Below, one piece after another: positions 34,231 through 41,973 of a stretch of 64,000 nt of DNA (positions within the stretch are counted from its first letter, which is position 1; each line of letters begins with the position of its first letter). The stretch is from G963674665 sp963674665 (lineage in GTDB: Bacteria > Desulfobacterota > Desulfovibrionia > Desulfovibrionales > Desulfovibrionaceae). The notes under the pieces are model-generated. The model was given only the letters and a program-made list of their open reading frames with translations. It ran no database searches and was not told where the DNA came from. Both the position numbers and the translations under genes were made by a program. The stretch covers positions 558,001-622,000 of the forward strand of contig CAXXPL010000001.1 in the NCBI GenBank assembly GCA_963674665.2. Direction: 5' to 3'.

Positions 34231-34290
34231 AATTGTCCTTCGGGCATGGAGACGAGCCTCCCCGCTATCCCCGGGCCTTGCTGGACAATT
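34231..34290 (-). promoter_or_regulatory. Possible leader hairpin of dctP mRNA
   Basis: AATTGTCC (34231-34238) and GGACAATT (34283-34290) are perfect inverted arms 44 bases apart within the predicted dctP leader. The enclosed segment is GC-rich and can fold further. Whether it is a regulatory RNA structure or chance is open. Confidence 0.35.
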
Positions 34291-34342
34291 TGTCACACTC
34301 TGGTGGCGCTTTCGGATTGTTCGCCATTTTTTTCACTTCAGA

Positions 34343-34357
34343 GCAAGGATGGTGCCA
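34343..34357 (-). promoter_or_regulatory. Sigma-54 promoter of the dctPQM operon
   Basis: Minus-strand TGGCACCATCCTTGC is an exact fit to TGGCAC-N5-TTGC and nearly identical in its conserved bases to the islA promoter. Predicted start near 34331, about 165 bases before the dctP ATG. Confidence 0.85.
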
Positions 34358-34531
34358 CTCGTTGCCTGACAAGGCCCGGCGGTATTGCAACAATATATAG
34401 GGCGGGATTTGCGGCTACAATTTTTGATGCTCGGAGGGTTTTCGATGTATAAATAGTCGGAATTTTAGATATACTGCATAAAATCAGGTGGTTGCCTGTT
34501 CGTGAGGTAAGATGATCCGACAAAATGGATA

Positions 34532-34547
34532 GTTGCAAAAATGCATC
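34532..34547. promoter_or_regulatory. Inverted-repeat operator copy
   Basis: GTTGCA-AAAA-TGCATC: one arm perfect, the other with one or two changes from TGCAAC. About 175 bases upstream of the dctP -24 element. Confidence 0.6.
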
Positions 34548-34605
34548 AATATTGCAAGTTGGACATAAGGATGTGAAATCTTGCTCAATCTCAAGCTTAA
34601 GATGA

Positions 34606-34621
34606 GTTGCAAAAATGCAAC
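34606..34621. promoter_or_regulatory. Inverted-repeat operator, perfect copy
   Basis: GTTGCAAAAATGCAAC is a perfect 6-bp inverted repeat with a 4-base A spacer. It defines the motif shared by five sites around the islA, dctP and microcompartment promoters. Confidence 0.7.
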
Positions 34622-34736
34622 GAATAAGAGGTTCCAAAACAAGGATTGTGCCTTTTGGAACGTGAACAGGATCACAAGCTTCAAATAAGTAAGCATATTT
34701 TTGGTAAGGGTGCTAAGTTAAGAATTTCCAAGGTAT

Positions 34737-34752
34737 GTTGCGTTTTTGCACT
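34737..34752. promoter_or_regulatory. Inverted-repeat operator copy
   Basis: GTTGCG-TTTT-TGCACT keeps the central GC arms and the A/T spacer. It lies between the two divergent sigma-54 promoters, about 345 bases upstream of the microcompartment promoter. Confidence 0.5.
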
Positions 34753-34880
34753 GGTGCGACGAGCAGATGATTGTTTAGAATTTATCTCGGAAAAACTTGA
34801 CGTTGCGATGCCCCTCGGCTGCTGGTGAAGCCGGAATCAGACGTCACCGCAGTATGTATTGGAATTAAAGTGAAACATTT

Positions 34881-34896
34881 TGTGCAAAAATGCAAC
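34881..34896. promoter_or_regulatory. Inverted-repeat operator copy
   Basis: TGTGCA-AAAA-TGCAAC: right arm and spacer identical to the perfect copy at 34606. About 200 bases upstream of the microcompartment sigma-54 promoter. Confidence 0.6.
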
Positions 34897-35094
34897 GGTC
34901 TTGCTCGGGAATCATACTCACATGCCGAAAAAAGGTCGATGTCAAAACAGGCGTGCTTGAGTCCTCCGCCCCTTTCACTGAGTATATATATGTCCGGCAA
35001 GGCGACTTATCCCCGCCCGCCTATGCCCATGCGCATGCTTCTGGGCGCTCGGTGGAACGCCGAAGATCCCCCCCTGTGTAATTGGGAAGTGTCT

Positions 35095-35110
35095 TAGCAC
35101 GATAGTTGCA
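35095..35110 (+). promoter_or_regulatory. Sigma-54-like promoter of the microcompartment operon
   Basis: TAGCACGATAGTTGCA matches TGGCACG-N4-TTGCA except for A in the -24 GG pair. Predicted start near 35121, about 115 bases before the first gene. Confidence 0.65.
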
Positions 35111-35235
35111 AACGGCCATGCCATGTCCTGCGTCCGTGTTTCGGGCCGCCTTGGTTCAAGGCGCCTCGGAATTGCGGAAGTTTTATGCTTCGTTTTCTTT
35201 TTCGAGATTTTGCATCCGGTGGCAGGAGGTAATGC

Positions 35236-35958
35236 ATGGGTAAGCGTATCATTACGGAATCCGACGTCCTTGCGGCGTTGGAGAGCGGTTCCAAGTCCAT
35301 CTCGGCGCCCCCTGCGGAGTGCATCGTCACTCCCCAGGCTCTGGACAAGGCGCTGGAACTGGGCGTTCTAATCATGGACGGGGTGCAGCGGGACAGTTCC
35401 GCAAGCGCGCCCTCATCGGCTGGAGCCGCTTCGGCCCCTTCGGCCGCCCCCACACGGGAGGACGCGATAATCGGCGAGGTGCTCGCCATGATGCGCACCC
35501 GCCTTCCATCCAACGTGGCCCCCGAGGTTCTGGAGAAGCTGGTCCGTGAAGTGGTCAGGGGCAAGCGCGCCGGAAGCGCTCAGGCTGAGGCCCCCAAGGC
35601 GCAGCCCGCGGCACTCAAGGAGCTCCAGGGGGTCTGCTTCATCGACAACGACAGGCTCCTGTCCGGTCAGGACGGCCCGCAGCCCGTACCCGGCCAGGTG
35701 ATCATGGCCGAGGCCATCGGCGCTGCCGAACAGGTCAAGATGTCCGGCGGGTATATGCAGTGGGAGAAGTCCTCGTTTTCACGGACTGTGGAGTGCGTGG
35801 AGATCTGCGTGGTCATCGAGGGCAAACTGCATCTTACCGTTGGCGGCGAGACCCTGGTTGGCAAGCCCGGGGACATGATCTACCTGCCCAAGGGCGCGCA
35901 GGTGCTGTACAGCGCGCCGGACAAGGTAAAACTGGCCTGCGTCAACTGCGTGGCCTAG
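35236..35958 (+). CDS. EutQ-like cupin protein of the microcompartment operon
   Basis: 240 residues. The N-terminal segment ITESDVLAALESGSKSI then VTPQALDKALELGVLIMDGV is typical of EutQ-type proteins. A Ser/Ala/Pro linker and an amphipathic helix (REDAIIGEVLAMMRTRL, about 75-91) follow, then a C-terminal cupin barrel (about 125-240; GYMQWEKSSFSRTVECVEIC, VVIEGKLHLTVGGETLVGKP, GDMIYLPKGAQVLYSAP). EutQ has been reported as an acetate-kinase-like enzyme in Salmonella; that would fill the missing ATP-forming step here. Unusually it is the first gene of the operon. The ATG has GGAGG upstream. It is followed by the phosphotransacetylase gene 17 bases later. Confidence 0.85.
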   Translation: MGKRIITESDVLAALESGSKSISAPPAECIVTPQALDKALELGVLIMDGVQRDSSASAPSSAGAASAPSAAPTREDAIIGEVLAMMRTRLPSNVAPEVLEKLVREVVRGKRAGSAQAEAPKAQPAALKELQGVCFIDNDRLLSGQDGPQPVPGQVIMAEAIGAAEQVKMSGGYMQWEKSSFSRTVECVEICVVIEGKLHLTVGGETLVGKPGDMIYLPKGAQVLYSAPDKVKLACVNCVA

Positions 35959-35975
35959 GCATTCAGGGGCGCGTA

Positions 35976-36977
35976 GTGGATATTCTCGAGCAATGTATCG
36001 AAGCATGTCGGGAAAAGCCGGGTGTGGTGGCTCTCCCGGACAGTCTTGATCCGCGGGTTTTGGAGGCCGCGGCCATGTTGCAGGCGGACGGCGTCGCCTT
36101 CCCCGTGCTCATGGCCTCTCCCTTCAGCATCCGGGAAAAGCTGCGTCAGTCTGACATCCGTTCCAAGGGGCTGGCTGTGCTGGACCCGGACTCGCCCGAG
36201 GTGGTCGCCCGGAATACCGAGGAGTTTCTGTCCATCCGCAAGGAAAAGGGTAAGCCGATGTCTTACGAGGAAGGCGAGCGCCTGATGCACTGCCCCCTGG
36301 TTGCGGCGGCCATGATGGTCAGACGCGGCGAGGCCGAGGTGGGCGTGGGAGGCAATCTCTCCCCCACGGCGGCGGTGCTGCGCACCGGCCTGGGCATCAT
36401 TCCACGCAAGCGGGGCATCAAGACCATCTCCAGCTTTTTCCTCATGGTCTCTCCGGATTCCAAAAAACGTTTCATTTTCGCTGATTGCGCAGTGGTCCCG
36501 CAGCCTGACTCCGAGACCCTGGCCGACATCGCCATCTCGTCGGCGGACATGGCCCGCACCTTGTTGGGTGAGGAGCCCCGCGTGGCTTTGCTGTCCTTTT
36601 CCACAAAGGGGAGCGCCAAGCACCCCAGGGTGGAGATGGTCCAGAAGGCCATGGAGATGGTGCGCGAGCGTGCGCCGGACCTGCGCGTGGACGGCGAGCT
36701 GCAGCTGGACGCGGCGGCCGACCCCAAAGTGGCAGCTCTCAAGGCGCCCGGCAGCGTTCTCGAGGGCAGGGCCAACGTGCTGGTGTTTCCGTCCCTGGAA
36801 GCCGGGAACATCGGCTATAAACTGGTCCAGCGCCTCGGGGGGTACACCGCGCTGGGACCGTTCCTTCAGGGATTCGCCGGTGGTTGGCATGATCTTTCCA
36901 GGGGATGCAGCGCCAAGGATATTTACAAAGTCGCCGTGGTCGGGATGTGCCTGAAACGCGGCGTTGTACTCAACTAA
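35976..36977 (+). CDS. Phosphate acetyltransferase, EutD/Pta type
   Basis: 333 residues from GTG 35976, with CAGGGG upstream. The PTA_PTB family is shown by EVGVGGNLSPTAAVLRTGLG, FIFADCAVVPQPDSETLADI, VALLSFSTKGSAKHPRVEMV and the C-terminal ANVLVFPSLEAGNIGYKLVQ. It lacks the large N-terminal domain of housekeeping Pta, like EutD of ethanolamine microcompartments. It converts acetyl-CoA and phosphate to acetyl phosphate, recycling CoA for the aldehyde dehydrogenase encoded later in the operon. No PduL-type enzyme is present, so this is the operon's phosphotransacylase. Confidence 0.93.
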   Translation: MDILEQCIEACREKPGVVALPDSLDPRVLEAAAMLQADGVAFPVLMASPFSIREKLRQSDIRSKGLAVLDPDSPEVVARNTEEFLSIRKEKGKPMSYEEGERLMHCPLVAAAMMVRRGEAEVGVGGNLSPTAAVLRTGLGIIPRKRGIKTISSFFLMVSPDSKKRFIFADCAVVPQPDSETLADIAISSADMARTLLGEEPRVALLSFSTKGSAKHPRVEMVQKAMEMVRERAPDLRVDGELQLDAAADPKVAALKAPGSVLEGRANVLVFPSLEAGNIGYKLVQRLGGYTALGPFLQGFAGGWHDLSRGCSAKDIYKVAVVGMCLKRGVVLN

Positions 36978-37019
36978 CCCTCATTTGGCTGGGAAAACCG
37001 CTTCTAAAGGAGGCAGACA

Positions 37020-37295
37020 ATGGATGCTTTGGGCATGATCGAAACAAAGGGCCTGACCGCGTTGATCGAAGCCGCTGACGCCATGGTCAAGGCGGCTCGT
37101 GTGCAGTTGGTCGGTTATCAGCAGATCGGCGCCGGTTATGTCACCGCCCTGGTGCGTGGCGACGTGGCCGCCTGCAAGGCCGCCACCGACGCCGGTGCCG
37201 CAGCTGCGCAGCGCGTGGGCGAAGTCATCGCCGTGCACGTGATTCCTCGTCCTCACACCGACCTGGAAGAGGTCTTTCCTCTGAAGCGCAAATAG
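37020..37295 (+). CDS. BMC-H hexameric shell protein
   Basis: 91 residues, single BMC domain (DALGMIETKGLTALIEAADA, KAARVQLVGYQQIGAGYVTA, VRGDVAACKAATDAGAAAAQ, VIPRPHTDLEEVF). Closest in pattern to PduA/EutM-type major shell proteins. Ribosome site AAAGGAGG. It forms the hexagonal facet tiles whose central pore passes small polar substrates. It is highly similar to the BMC-H protein at 39824, which probably arose by duplication. Confidence 0.96.
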   Translation: MDALGMIETKGLTALIEAADAMVKAARVQLVGYQQIGAGYVTALVRGDVAACKAATDAGAAAAQRVGEVIAVHVIPRPHTDLEEVFPLKRK

Positions 37296-37377
37296 CATGC
37301 TGGCAGGGTTCTTGTGGTCTTACTTTGACGTGACCTCCACGGAACCATAGTTCGGCTGTTGCGGTTTTGCATCGATG

Positions 37378-37410
37378 TGCGCTTTTGCAGTGGAGTTTCT
37401 GCAACGCGCA
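37378..37410 (+). promoter_or_regulatory. Intercistronic hairpin between the BMC-H and PduS-like genes
   Basis: TGCGCTTTTGCAG and CTGCAACGCGCA form a stem with one bulge and an 8-base loop in a 161-base gap. It probably stabilises the abundant shell-protein message or reduces read-through. The GTTGCG/TGCA words here look like operator halves but are better explained by this hairpin. Confidence 0.5.
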
Positions 37411-37456
37411 TGTCCCCAGATTAACCGGAGCAACATTCAAACCGCAGAAGAAAGGC

Positions 37457-38794
37457 ATGGATAAAGAATCCTTGATTCAAGCGATACGTGAAGCGGGCGT
37501 GGTAGGCGAAGGCGGGGCCGGTTTCCCGGCCCACGTCAAGTATGCCACGGAAGTGGAAACGGTCATTGCCAATGGCTGCGAATGCGAGCCTTTGCTCTAC
37601 ACCGACCAGCACGTGATGCGCGCCCATGCCTCGGAGATCGTACGCGCCCTGCGGGCCGTAATGACCATTACCGGCGCCAAACGCGGCGTCATAGGCATAA
37701 AGCGCAAATACACCGCTGTGGCCGAGGAGTTCACCAAGGCCATGGAAGGTACGGGACTGGAGTTGTGCCAGCTGGACAACTTCTACCCCGCGGGTGACGA
37801 GCAGATCCTGGTGCACGAGGTCACGGGCCGCACAATCCCCCCCCTGGGCCTGCCCAAGGACGTGGGAGCGCTGGTGGCCAACGTGGGCACCCTCTACACC
37901 GTGAGCAGGGCCATGGAAGGCTGGCCCCTGACCCAGAAGCACGTCACGGTCACGGGAGAGGTCGCCAAACCCGGAATCATCCGAGTGCCCATAGGTACGA
38001 GCGTGGCCGAGTGCGTGCGGCAGTGCGGCGGACCCATCGTGAGCGACCCGGTGTATATCCTGGGCGGACCCATGATGGGGCGTTTCGTCGACACGGCCGA
38101 GGCCATGGAAGAATCGGTGATCACCAAGACCAGCGGCGGGATCATCGTCCTGCCGAGGGGGCACTATCTGCACGAGTGCGCAACCCTGAGCCTGCACGAG
38201 ATGCAACGGCGCGCAGCAACGGCCTGCATCCAGTGCCGCTACTGCACGGACCTCTGCCCCAGGTATCTTGTGGGGCACGGTTTCGAGACCCACAAGGTCA
38301 TGCGTGCCTTTGGCGGCGGAGCGGATGTGGCCATGGGCGCCCTGCAGGCCTGGCTGTGCTGCGAGTGCGGCGTGTGCGAGCTGTTCAGCTGCCCCATGCG
38401 CCTGTCCCCCAGGAGAATCAACGCCCTTCTGAAGCAGCAGTTCCGCGCCAAGGGCGTGCAATACACCGGCCCCAGGGAGGTCAAGCCCGAACAGTCCGCC
38501 CTGCGGTCCTTCCGCAAGGTCCCGGTGCCTCGTCTTGCCGAGAAGATCGACATCGGCGGGTACATGGATCTGCACCCTGAATTCGAGGGGCAGTACGCGC
38601 CGGAGTCCGTGCGCATCCCTCTGCAGCAGCACATCGGCGCTCCCGCCGTTGCCCGGGTGGCGGTGGGCGCCAAGGTCGCTTCCGGCGACCTCATCGGCGC
38701 CATCCCAGAGGGCAAGCTCGGAGCGAACGTGCACGCGTCCATCTCCGGGGTGGTAACGGAAGTCGGTGATTTCATAACGATCAAAGGAGCCTGA
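37457..38794 (+). CDS. PduS/RnfC-like microcompartment flavo-iron-sulfur protein
   Basis: 445 residues from ATG 37457; homology starts here. The RnfC-like N-terminus has AGVVGEGGAGFPAHVKYATE and a glycine-rich nucleotide/FMN site, an SLBB segment (HVTVTGEVAKPGIIRVPIGT), then two [4Fe-4S] motifs, C257xxCxxCxxxCP (CIQCRYCTDLCP) and C302xxCxxCxxxxCP (CECGVCELFSCP), and a C-terminal barrel-sandwich domain (GAKVASGDLIGAIPEGKLGA). PduS reduces cobalamin in diol microcompartments, but here there is no B12 enzyme. With the Fe-S BMC-T next door it more likely carries NADH electrons across the shell. Confidence 0.92.
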   Translation: MDKESLIQAIREAGVVGEGGAGFPAHVKYATEVETVIANGCECEPLLYTDQHVMRAHASEIVRALRAVMTITGAKRGVIGIKRKYTAVAEEFTKAMEGTGLELCQLDNFYPAGDEQILVHEVTGRTIPPLGLPKDVGALVANVGTLYTVSRAMEGWPLTQKHVTVTGEVAKPGIIRVPIGTSVAECVRQCGGPIVSDPVYILGGPMMGRFVDTAEAMEESVITKTSGGIIVLPRGHYLHECATLSLHEMQRRAATACIQCRYCTDLCPRYLVGHGFETHKVMRAFGGGADVAMGALQAWLCCECGVCELFSCPMRLSPRRINALLKQQFRAKGVQYTGPREVKPEQSALRSFRKVPVPRLAEKIDIGGYMDLHPEFEGQYAPESVRIPLQQHIGAPAVARVAVGAKVASGDLIGAIPEGKLGANVHASISGVVTEVGDFITIKGA

Positions 38795-38796
38795 GA

Positions 38797-39354
38797 GTGG
38801 AAGCCAAACTCCAAGCGTTGGGCATGATCGAGTGCAACAGCATCGCGGCCGGTATCGAGGCCGCAGACTTCATGGTCAAGGCCGCCCAGGTCGAGATCCT
38901 GATGCTCAAGACCATCTGCCCCGGCAAATTCGTGGTGGCCGTATACGGAGAGGTGGCCTCCACCGAGGCGGCGCTGGCCGCAGGATTGGCGTCCGGCAAG
39001 GACACTGTGGTGGATCACTTCATCATTCCGAACATCAACCAGTCGGTGGTCAAGGCGATGTCCTGCGCGGTGGAATCACCTCGCGGAGCGGCGGTGGGCG
39101 TCATCGAGACATTCTCCGCGGCCGCCTCCATCTATGCGGCGGACACGGCCGTGAAGGCCGCGGATGTGGACCTCATCGAGGTGCGCGTGGCCATGGGACT
39201 GGGCGGCAAGGCGTTCTGCCTGCTCTGCGGCGACGTGGCGGCGGTGGAGTCGGCTGTTGAGTCCGGGGCTGCCACGGCGGCCAACAAGGGACTGCTGGTC
39301 CGCAAGGTGGTCATCCCGAGCATGGCCCCCGAAGTGGTGCGTCATCTGATGTAA
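38797..39354 (+). CDS. BMC-T (PduT-like) trimeric shell protein with probable Fe-S pore
   Basis: 185 residues with two tandem BMC domains (LGMIECNSIAAGIEAADFMV and AVGVIETFSAAASIYAADTA). Cys41 in KTICPGKFVV matches the pore-lining cysteine that binds a [4Fe-4S] cluster at the three-fold axis of PduT. GTG start 2 bases after the PduS-like stop, behind AAAGGAGCC. Neighbouring PduS and PduT proteins are known to bind each other, so electrons could pass from lumen to cytoplasm through the shell. Confidence 0.93.
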   Translation: MEAKLQALGMIECNSIAAGIEAADFMVKAAQVEILMLKTICPGKFVVAVYGEVASTEAALAAGLASGKDTVVDHFIIPNINQSVVKAMSCAVESPRGAAVGVIETFSAAASIYAADTAVKAADVDLIEVRVAMGLGGKAFCLLCGDVAAVESAVESGAATAANKGLLVRKVVIPSMAPEVVRHLM

Positions 39355-39432
39355 CGCCCCTGGGCGGTTTACGCGAAAATCCAACAAGCGGCCGTTTCTT
39401 TCCACGGGACGGGGCGGCCATTCGAGGATAAC

Positions 39433-39780
39433 ATGTCATACGACAAATCTTTCGGTTTTGTGGAAACACTGGGTTTGGTGCCGGCCATCGAGGCTGCGGA
39501 CGCCATGACCAAGGCCGCCCGCGTGAGCGTGAAGACGGTGGCCAACGCCGACGCCGCGCTCATCAGCGTGATCTGCGAAGGCGACCTGGCCTCCTGCCAG
39601 GCGGCCGTGGACGCGGGCAAGGCGGCGGCGCAGCGGCTCGGAGCCGTGGTGGCGACCAACCTCATCGCGCGTCCGGACGACGACACCAACGTGGTGATCT
39701 CCGATATGATCGGATCCATCGTGCCCGCGAAGTCCAAGAAAGCCGATAAGGCCGAGAAAAGCGGCGGCAAGAAGAAATAG
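39433..39780 (+). CDS. BMC-H shell protein with lysine-rich C-terminal tail
   Basis: 115 residues: BMC domain (GFVETLGLVPAIEAADAMTK to ATNLIARPDDDTNVVI) plus a charged tail (residues about 97-115, AKSKKADKAEKSGGKKK). It is more diverged than the two other BMC-H proteins of the operon (KTVANADAALISVICEGDLA), so it probably forms a minor tile with a different pore. The tail could face the cytoplasm or DNA/RNA, or help shell assembly. It lies 78 bases after the BMC-T gene. Confidence 0.93.
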   Translation: MSYDKSFGFVETLGLVPAIEAADAMTKAARVSVKTVANADAALISVICEGDLASCQAAVDAGKAAAQRLGAVVATNLIARPDDDTNVVISDMIGSIVPAKSKKADKAEKSGGKKK

Positions 39781-39823
39781 CGCCCGGTGAGTGGCGCGCA
39801 TACCATACCCTAGGGGTTTTTCG

Positions 39824-40108
39824 ATGAATGATGCTCTTGGAATGATTGAAATGGTGGGCCTCACCGGCCTCACCGAGGCTGCCGACGCCATGGTCAAGGC
39901 CGCCCGCGTGAAGGTGGTGGGTTATCAGCGCATCGGCGCGGGACTGGTCACGGTGCTGGTGCGTGGCGACGTAGCGGCCTGCAAGGCCGCCACCGAAGCC
40001 GGCGCTGCGGCGGCGGAGCGATTGGGACAGAAGGTCGTGGCCGTGCACGTCATCCCCCGCCCCCATATGGATCTGGAAGAGATCTTCCCCATCAAGGTGC
40101 AGGAATAA
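39824..40108 (+). CDS. BMC-H hexameric shell protein
   Basis: 94 residues from ATG 39824 (homology begins at MNDALGMIEMVGLTGLTEAA). Very similar to the BMC-H at 37020: both share VRGDVAACKAAT-AGAAAA and a VIPRPHxDLEE ending. It is a major facet protein. The gene sits between the tailed BMC-H and the pentamer gene. Confidence 0.96.
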   Translation: MNDALGMIEMVGLTGLTEAADAMVKAARVKVVGYQRIGAGLVTVLVRGDVAACKAATEAGAAAAERLGQKVVAVHVIPRPHMDLEEIFPIKVQE

Positions 40109-40177
40109 CGCGGTACGCACCCAGGCATTGGGCCGAACAAAAGAACCGAACAGGCGCCTCGCAACGGGAGTATAGTG

Positions 40178-40462
40178 ATGGAACTGGGTAGAGTTGTTGG
40201 ACAGGTGGTGGCCACCGTGCGTGACAAGGGCTTGCCCAATCTGACGTTTTTGATGGTCGATATCATCGATGCCCAGGGAAACGTCAAACATTCCGGACAA
40301 GTCGCAGCGGATACGCTGGGCGCGGGCGAGGGCGAAGTGGTGCTTCTGATCCGTGGCAGCGGGGCGCGGTTGGTGTTGGATTACAAAACACCCATGGATC
40401 TGAGCGTCGTCGGAATCGTCGATCAGATCACGTCGGGCAAGAATTCCATTTATACTAAATAG
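40178..40462 (+). CDS. BMC-P pentameric vertex protein (EutN/CcmL type)
   Basis: 94 residues from ATG 40178 (ACGGGAG upstream). MELGRVVGQVVATVRDKGLP, GAGEGEVVLLIRGSGARLVL and VVGIVDQITSGKNSIYTK match the EutN/CcmL family. Pentamers cap the icosahedral vertices and close the shell. The single copy is enough for a complete shell with the BMC-H and BMC-T proteins. Confidence 0.95.
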   Translation: MELGRVVGQVVATVRDKGLPNLTFLMVDIIDAQGNVKHSGQVAADTLGAGEGEVVLLIRGSGARLVLDYKTPMDLSVVGIVDQITSGKNSIYTK

Positions 40463-40549
40463 CCGACCGGGTTTCGGGAGTGGAGCGCCGTCGGGGTGCG
40501 GCTCCCGGCATGGAGCGGCAGGAAATAAAAGCGAAGAGGATGGTTGCAG

Positions 40550-41971
40550 ATGTCCATTCGACAAGAAGATATCGAGTCCATTGTGACTGAGGTTTTGAGC
40601 AAGTTGGGCAGCAAGGCCGCGCCCATGGCTCCTGGCGGAGGCGCCGGTGACTACGGCGTGTTCGATCGCCTCGAGGACGCGGTCGCCGCGGCCGAAGAGG
40701 CCTACAAGAAAATCCCCACCATCGCCATTCGCGAGAGGGTCATCAGGATCATCCGTCGCGCTGCCCGGGCCAATGCGCGTCGCCTGGCCGAGATGGCCGT
40801 GGAGGAGACCGGCATGGGCAGGATCGAGGACAAGGTCCAGAAGAACCTGCTGGTTGCCACCCGCACTCCGGGCTCTGAAATTTTGAATCCCAAGGCCATG
40901 TCCGGCGACGACGGCCTGACCCTGATCGAAAACGCTCCCTGGGGTGTCATCGCCTCGGTGACTCCTTCCACCAATCCGGCGGCCACGGTCATCAACAACG
41001 GCATCAGCATGATCTCGGGCGGCAACTCGGTTGTCTTCGCGCCCCATCCCAATGCCAAGCGCGTGACCCAGGAGGCCATCAAGATCCTGAACAAGGCTGT
41101 GTACGAAGAGGCCGGGATCAACAACCTGATGGTCTGCGTGAAGGAGCCCACCATCGAGGTGGCCAACAAACTCTTCACCTACCCGGGCATCGACCTGCTG
41201 GTGGTCACCGGCGGCGAGGGCGTGGTCAACGCCGCCCGCAAGGTCACGGACAAGCGGCTCATCGCCGCCGGCGCGGGCAACCCCCCGGTGGTGGTGGACG
41301 AGACCGCGAACCTCAAGCGCGCGGCCAAGAGCATCTACGACGGCGCCTCCTTTGACAACAACATCATCTGCGCCGACGAGAAGGAAGTCATCGCTGTTGA
41401 ATCGATTGCGGACGAATTGAAACGCGAGCTCACCGCTTGTGGCGCGGTCGAGATCACCCGTGACCAGGCCGAGTCCGTGGCCCGCGCGGTGCTTCTGGAC
41501 TACCCTGGTCCCAAGTGCCGCCCCAATCCCAAGTGGGTTGGCCGCGACGCAAAGGAGCTGGCCAAAGCCGGTGGATTCGAAGTTCCCGATTCCTGTCGAC
41601 TGCTTATAGTTGACGCCGGCAGAGAGGTGGACTACGTGTTTGCCAAAGTGGAGCAGATGATGCCTCTCGTTCCCGTGCTCAGGGCTCGGGACATCCAGGA
41701 GGCCATCGACTGGGCAATGAAGCTGGAACGTGGCCTGCGGCACACCGCGGGCATGCATTCCAGAAATATCGAGAATATGGACGCAATGGCCAAGCGCGTT
41801 AACACCAGCTTGTTCGTGAAGAACGGTCCCCACATCGCCGGGCTCGGCGCCGGCGGCGAGGGTTGGACCTCCATGACCATATCCACACCCACCGGAGAGG
41901 GCGTGACCAACGCCAGCACCTTTGTTCGGCTGCGGCGTTGCACCCTCGTGGGGAGTTTCAGGATCGTCTGA
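40550..41971 (+). CDS. CoA-acylating aldehyde dehydrogenase with N-terminal encapsulation peptide
   Basis: 473 residues from ATG 40550. Residues 1-19 (MSIRQEDIESIVTEVLSKLG) form an amphipathic helix followed by a flexible Ala/Pro/Gly linker, the standard encapsulation peptide of PduP/EutE-type enzymes. The catalytic Cys274 is in SFDNNIICADEKEV, with NPPVVVDETANLKRA and the cofactor region VTPSTNPAATVINN. It oxidises acetaldehyde to acetyl-CoA with NAD+. Acetaldehyde from IslA is its expected substrate. It ends 2 bases before the EutJ-like gene. Confidence 0.94.
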   Translation: MSIRQEDIESIVTEVLSKLGSKAAPMAPGGGAGDYGVFDRLEDAVAAAEEAYKKIPTIAIRERVIRIIRRAARANARRLAEMAVEETGMGRIEDKVQKNLLVATRTPGSEILNPKAMSGDDGLTLIENAPWGVIASVTPSTNPAATVINNGISMISGGNSVVFAPHPNAKRVTQEAIKILNKAVYEEAGINNLMVCVKEPTIEVANKLFTYPGIDLLVVTGGEGVVNAARKVTDKRLIAAGAGNPPVVVDETANLKRAAKSIYDGASFDNNIICADEKEVIAVESIADELKRELTACGAVEITRDQAESVARAVLLDYPGPKCRPNPKWVGRDAKELAKAGGFEVPDSCRLLIVDAGREVDYVFAKVEQMMPLVPVLRARDIQEAIDWAMKLERGLRHTAGMHSRNIENMDAMAKRVNTSLFVKNGPHIAGLGAGGEGWTSMTISTPTGEGVTNASTFVRLRRCTLVGSFRIV

Positions 41972-41973
41972 TC

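Larger units (their letters stand above)
34165..35235. other. Long AT-rich divergent regulatory region
   Basis: 1071 bases between dctP (minus) and the EutQ-like gene (plus), AT-rich against a GC-rich background and without a supportable gene. It contains both divergent sigma-54 promoters (34343-34357 and 35095-35110), four inverted-repeat operator copies (34532, 34606, 34737, 34881) and a possible long leader hairpin for dctP (34231-34290). It is the control centre of the transporter and microcompartment operons. Confidence 0.75.

Noticed and set aside
37358..37391. Operator-like GTTGCG...TGCA words between the BMC-H and PduS-like genes
   Set aside because: They are arms of or next to a hairpin and no -24/-12 promoter lies downstream; TGGCAG-N5-TTGT at 37301 lacks the essential GC.
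39662..41833. 723-codon minus-strand frame across the shell and aldehyde dehydrogenase genes
   Set aside because: Crosses several well-supported plus-strand genes, has no domain pattern, and shows His/Gly/Ala-rich shadow composition.
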